Shown piece after piece: positions 59,889-64,000 of a stretch of DNA of 64,000 bases (the first letter of the stretch is position 1; each line of letters starts with the position of its first letter). The notes under the pieces are model-generated. The model worked only from the letters and a program-made list of their open reading frames with translations. It was not told the origin of the DNA and searched no databases. The position numbers and the translations under genes were made by a program. The DNA comes from Branchiostoma floridae (lineage: Eukaryota > Chordata > Leptocardii > Amphioxiformes > Branchiostomatidae): the NCBI RefSeq assembly GCF_000003815.2, contig NC_049994.1:12587996-12651995 (forward strand). Reading direction: 5' to 3'.

Positions 59889-60486
59889 CGGTAGAGATGC
59901 TGATCTGTGTTTGATAACAATAATCAATAATCAATAGGGGAGTGATATCTGAAATGTTACATGTACAAGCTTCAAGTATGCCAAAGGTCATTTGAACACC
60001 CTTAAGCATATTTCCTAACTAAAGTTAAATTCCATACATATTTCCATCTATAAGGGCAGTGATTATCTCCATTTCTATATAGCACTTGGGCAGCAAGCAG
60101 AGAAAGCAAGACGTACACTCTAATGTTACCCCTAAGTCTTTGCAACAGTGTGATCTCCCTAATCAAGGACTAGTAAAATTGAAAAGATGGGAGTAAAAAA
60201 GATTTCTTGGTATCTTCCCCCTAATCAAGTAAGCAGGCAACAATAATAGGGTTACTCAGTGTTAAGTCAATTAGCCTGTCTGTTTCCAGCTTGTGTCCTA
60301 GGTGCTAAGCTGGTCAACAACTCGATGAAGATTAGACATCAAGGAAATAGGATATGCCAAACAGCAGTACAAGTAACTTAAGCAATGGGATATGTAAGCA
60401 AGGGGATATAATATCATATATATCCAGTTGCTTGAATAACTGCTATTTGGTGTAAGCTTAGTGAAGCTGTAATACATCTGCATTAA

Positions 60487-61210
60487 CCTGCATAGCACCC
60501 TGCAGGTGTAATGACTATTGTCTCCCACACCTACACACCTGATACAATACCTGGGCAAGGTGTGGTCATCACTCAATCACACCTGAAACCATCATGTCCT
60601 CCGTGGGTAGTAACGTTAGTTCACCTTTATCCGCCTTAAACCTATATCCGTTGTGTAGCTAAACAGGGTATCCAGGGATATTAAGTTGATGTACTGTGGA
60701 CGTAGTTTCAAATTGTACTATTGTATATTGTAAATTACCATCTAGCGACTTGATATCCCTAAATACATTGTTCTTAAAAAGAACTGATAAAGGTTCCCTA
60801 TGGATAAAGTTGAACTAGCGTTATATTTGTAATTATGGCTTCATAAAAATAAACACACTTAGTCTAAATCATCTGGCACAACACCTGTGAAAGGTGTGGT
60901 CCCAACCTATTGGACTAAACACCTCTCACCACACCTACAACAATGTAGGTAAAGGTGTGTGCACAGATCTACAGGGGCTGATAGACCCTGCATACCTGCA
61001 TATCATCTTCAGTCCAGGGACTCTATTATAAACATACACCTATACACTTATAGTACCCATACAGGTGTGATCACCAATGTTTCAGCTCTTCAAACCACCT
61101 GGTACGAGAATAACACGGTGGCACCTGTAAAGGTGTCTCTCCTTTAATATAGCAGTACACCTGTCCCAGTACCTGGGCAATGTGTGTTCACTAGATTTGC
61201 ATACCTGAAA
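60487..61210. repeat. Cluster of CACCT / AGGTGT short inverted units
   Basis: At least eight ACACCTG or CACCTG motifs alternate with AGGTGTG or CAGGTGT motifs, often as small stems (CACCTGTGAAAGGTGTGG, CACCTGTAAAGGTGTC). An ACCTGGGCAAGGTGTG phrase recurs in altered form near 60550 and 61172. The layout (short stem units spaced 20-100 bases) resembles the neighbouring CAGCACTGG array with a different stem. Confidence 0.5.
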
Positions 61211-61400
61211 GGGGCGACTTTAACAAAGGGAGGGAGAAAGGTTCGCCTCTGTCATCTAGGAAAGACGTGTGATTCTCTGAAGAAGTCTAAAATGCCCCAA
61301 TGTTACATGCAAATTCTGGCTTTGTTCAGTCACATTTGTGGTCATATGATGCTGCATGCTGCGATCTCCCAATCCCCCTAGACACGAAAGACGGCCATAG

Positions 61401-61420
61401 CAAGGAGGTTAACCTCCTTG
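61401..61420. mobile_element. Mini-palindrome insertion, perfect 20-mer
   Basis: CAAGGAGGTTAACCTCCTTG is a perfect palindrome flanked by 7-bp direct repeats GCCATAG (61394-61400 and 61421-61427). Confidence 0.65.
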
Positions 61421-61502
61421 GCCATAGCAAGCAAATTTTGCTGCTACAAAGAACCCTATCTCATTTTATGACTCTCCCACTCCAAAACCTCTCCCTCCTT
61501 TT

Positions 61503-61589
61503 TCAGCACTGGAACCCAGTGCTGAAGATGGCGTCAGCACTGGAAAACGAGTGCTGACGAATATTCAGCACTGGAAACCGAGTGCTGAG
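61503..61589. repeat. CAGCACTGG hairpin array, small block
   Basis: Three units of the form TTCAGCACTGG-N3to5-CCAGTGCTGA (CCAGT sometimes CGAGT). Each can form an 8-10 bp stem with a tiny loop. Confidence 0.8.
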
Positions 61590-61768
61590 AGATCGGGAGA
61601 CTCTGAGATATACAGTAATTTGCAATTACGATACGTCCTTTGCTCTACTACTAAAACTTAAGACTGGATTATAAACGTCACCTATGGCAGACCTCATCCT
61701 TTTGGAAGTTCAGCGGCGCCTCTTCATCGACAACAACAACAACAACGAGGAGGCACTCACAGCACCCC

Positions 61769-61789
61769 GGCCCTTTTCAGGGCCACCCA
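61769..61789 (+). other. Orphan match to the histone mRNA 3' stem-loop
   Basis: GGCCCTTTTCAGGGCC followed by ACCCA reproduces the metazoan replication-dependent histone 3' element: six-base stem, TTTC loop, ACCCA flank. No histone coding sequence precedes it, and no clear purine-rich downstream element follows. It could be a relic of a histone gene, a captured piece in a repeat, or chance in a hairpin-rich region. Confidence 0.4.
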
Positions 61790-62184
61790 AATCTTTCCCA
61801 AAAGGGCTATATCTATCACAATCACACAATAAAGTTGCTTATTGTTATAATGACAGCTATCCCTTAAACACCTCTTACACATATACATATATCTACCTTT
61901 CAATTACACATGTACAACGAATAAAATACACAACTTTACACGAAGTTTTCTTTGCACGAAGTAACTTTAGTCAAATTTGCGTCCTTTTACTAGTACCGCT
62001 ATCAGTACTTTATAAAAAATGTGCAATAAAGGTCTTCATTCATTCATTCATTCATTTTATAAATGATATATATCCCTTATACAGAATACATATATTCAAT
62101 TAAATAATGAATGGATAGCACAACTACAATTTTCTTTGCACGAAATAACTTATCTTTCCTTCGAATTTACGTCTTGTACCTCTC

Positions 62185-62690
62185 TCAGCACTGGGAGATT
62201 CCAGTGCTGGAAGGACGTTAGCACTGGTTCGCACATCGTTCCAGTCCTTTAAAGACGTCAGCACTCGTTTTCCAGTGCTGAAGATTTCATAGCACTGGTT
62301 TTCCAGTGCTGAAGTGTCCTCGCGCACTGGTAAATCCAGTGCGGAAGGCGAGGTTTTTGTATATCAGCACTCGGTTCCAGTGCTGACGGCAGTTTCAGCA
62401 CTGGGTAACCAGTGCTGAATGATCTTTGACCTGACCCGACCCGGATTTCAGCACTGGTAACCGAGTGCTGGCGGCAGTTCAGCACTGGAAAACGAGTGCT
62501 GACAGAAGTTCAGCACTGGAAAACGAGTGCTGAAAGAAATTCAGCACTGGAAAACCAGTGCTGAGGGAGTTTCAGCACTCGAACAAGGCCGATCAGCACT
62601 GGAAAACTAGTGCTGAAAGAATTTCAGCACTGGAAAACCAGTGCTGAGGCCGTTCAGACAATTGATTCAGCACTGGAACACCAGTGCGGA
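62185..62690. repeat. CAGCACTGG hairpin array, main block
   Basis: About a dozen units with a CAGCACTGG arm, a 2-6 base centre (often AAAA or TAA) and a CCAGTGCTG or CGAGTGCTG arm, separated by 5-40 bases of unrelated DNA. Compensating changes (CACTCG with CCAGTG and so on) occur. A longer phrase ending GCGGAAGGCGAGGTTTT occurs twice (near 62340 and 62687), so part of the array grew by duplication. Confidence 0.85.
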
Positions 62691-63892
62691 AGGCGAGGTT
62701 TTCGTAGACTTGCCTCCCACTAGTCCCAGGTCGATTGAGTGAGTATCAAATCGTATGGAATTGGAGAAAGACTTACTGACTGGAGGTTTATCTTTTGTGA
62801 CACCGGTGCACACCCAGCTGATCTTTGTCAGGTCATGACCCGTCTACTACTATAGTAACTGTTCCCAAACATGCTAATAAGGTAATCCTATATATTCAAA
62901 TTAGAAGTAGCCAAGATGCCAATAAGGTAATCCTAGATATTTAAATTAGAATTCACCAAGATACGCATTTTGCTTTAGAGGTACTCGGTGGTCTTATGTC
63001 GAGGTTTTCTACATTGGCTGTACAAGATTATGTTGATATCCGCATATATGTAGGATTCTTAACAACCGTCGTATGATTTGAATACCCGATTCTAATTTGA
63101 AGCTTTATGGTAACAGGTTAGAGTAAATCTAGTCTGTGTAACACAAACTCCGCTGTCCAGGGCTCTAACTGGCCGGCGGATGTTTGGCGGGCTGCTATAA
63201 GCGAGATTTAATCGGGCTAGAGTAAATCATGTCAGTCATACACTGACTGAATCGTTGATCTATTGAGGGATTGATGAAATAAAATGAAAACTGAAGTCAA
63301 AGATAACATCATGAACGAGAGAAATACTCTAGTTGACAATGAACGATATCATACTGATGTTTTGGGTCGGAGCCAGTTAAAATCTGACCGGGGCGGAAGG
63401 GCGCGGTAATACGCCGGAAGTGCATGGTTGTACCCCATATATCACTTGGTGATCTTTTAATATAATATAGCTGAGCATTTCTTTTTCTTAAATTTCCTTA
63501 GAAGTCCGTGAGTTGTATTTATGTGCATGGGGCAGTTGGTTGGCAATTGACGCCCTTTTTGTATCAGTCCGCGACAACGGTGATGCGTTTTTTCGCCTAA
63601 GGACCCAAATAACACGTTTATTATGCAGTTTCAATCAATTTGCGCCATCGAAAATTGCACACAAAAAAAATAACGCATGGATTTTCAAAAATTTTCATTT
63701 TTCTCAGAAGGGACGTACTAATCTTCTCCAGCATGTTAGCCGCCATCCATGGATTTTTTTTCATATCCAAGCAGCTTCGGACATAAACGTGTAAAAAAAA
63801 ATATACTCGGTCTATGGTATCAGGCTGGAGTTTATTTTACGATATCTGAGATAGCTGGACACGTTAAGGCCGAAGGGCTACAATTCCTAGCC

Positions 63893-64000
63893 CAGGGGCG
63901 GATCCAGGATTTTGCAAAGGGGGGGCGCGTATGCTGTTGCACCTGAGGTCGTGGCCGAAGGCCACGAATGCGCAGCGTAGCTGCGCGGGGGGAGAGCACG
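63893..64000. mobile_element. Left end of a hAT-type element
   Basis: CAGGGGCGGATCCAGGATTT at 63893 matches, as I recall it, the terminal inverted repeat of a widespread group of hAT transposons and MITEs; the G-rich run after it is also typical. The other end is outside the window. An inner GTGGCCGAAGGCCAC palindrome follows. Confidence 0.5.

Larger units (their letters stand above)
59889..64000. other. Hairpin-rich region upstream of PCTP coding sequence
   Basis: No coding gene recognised on either strand. It must contain the PCTP 5' UTR exon(s) and promoter. It holds the CACCT/AGGTG repeats, a mini-palindrome, the CAGCACTGG arrays, a histone-type stem-loop, CAA and CATT microsatellites (about 61729-61745, 62038-62056), and a hAT-like terminus at the right edge. 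62700-63890 shows nothing I can name. Confidence 0.4.

Noticed and set aside
62185-62690. CRISPR array
   Set aside because: The repeats are short palindromes with irregular spacers of 5-40 bases in an animal genome, without cas genes or a leader.

Overview
The window is nuclear DNA of an animal. Split genes with GT-AG introns, proteins closest in memory to vertebrate orthologues but with lineage-specific details, tRNA-derived SINEs, many small inverted-repeat elements, and minisatellites that duplicate exon/intron junctions (a peculiarity described in amphioxus as 'mirage minisatellites') all point to a cephalochordate (Branchiostoma, amphioxus). There is one 100-base assembly gap. All homology calls are from memory of protein families; no search was run. 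LAYOUT: 1-470 carries two almost identical SINE copies. 3704-3933 (minus) is the first coding exon of a CDK4/CDK6 kinase whose other exons lie off the left edge. 6391-8240 is a 5'-truncated non-LTR retrotransposon with a 555-residue reverse-transcriptase ORF. 8.2-14 kb is gene-poor and full of small foldback elements. 14020-26390 (+) is PDCD6IP/ALIX in 18 coding exons. 28770-33522 (+) is mitochondrial 3-hydroxyisobutyrate dehydrogenase (9 exons). 35096-35794 (+) is an intronless PSMD10/gankyrin. 40675-44369 (+) is the E3 ligase SIAH (5 coding exons). 50130-53500 (minus) is a 5-exon gene for a secreted 202-residue four-helix protein with the exon phases and exon-to-helix layout of long-chain class I helical cytokines. 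55662-59888 (minus) is a PCTP-like START-domain lipid carrier (6 coding exons). 59.9-64 kb is hairpin-rich DNA with two arrays of short palindromic units, an isolated match to the histone mRNA 3' stem-loop, and the start of a hAT-type element at the edge. HOW THE GENES RELATE: these are independent, separately regulated genes of cell cycle (CDK4/6, gankyrin), ubiquitin/proteasome (gankyrin, SIAH), ESCRT/membrane biology (ALIX), valine catabolism (HIBADH), lipid transport (PCTP) and extracellular signalling (cytokine). No operon or pathway cluster is evident. The most interesting signals are the cytokine-like gene; two same-length, apparently mutually exclusive ALIX exons; three exon-junction minisatellites; a family of tiny (17-36 bp) palindromic insertions all ending CAAGG...C(T)TTG and flanked by 7-bp direct repeats; and the CAGCACTGG hairpin array.
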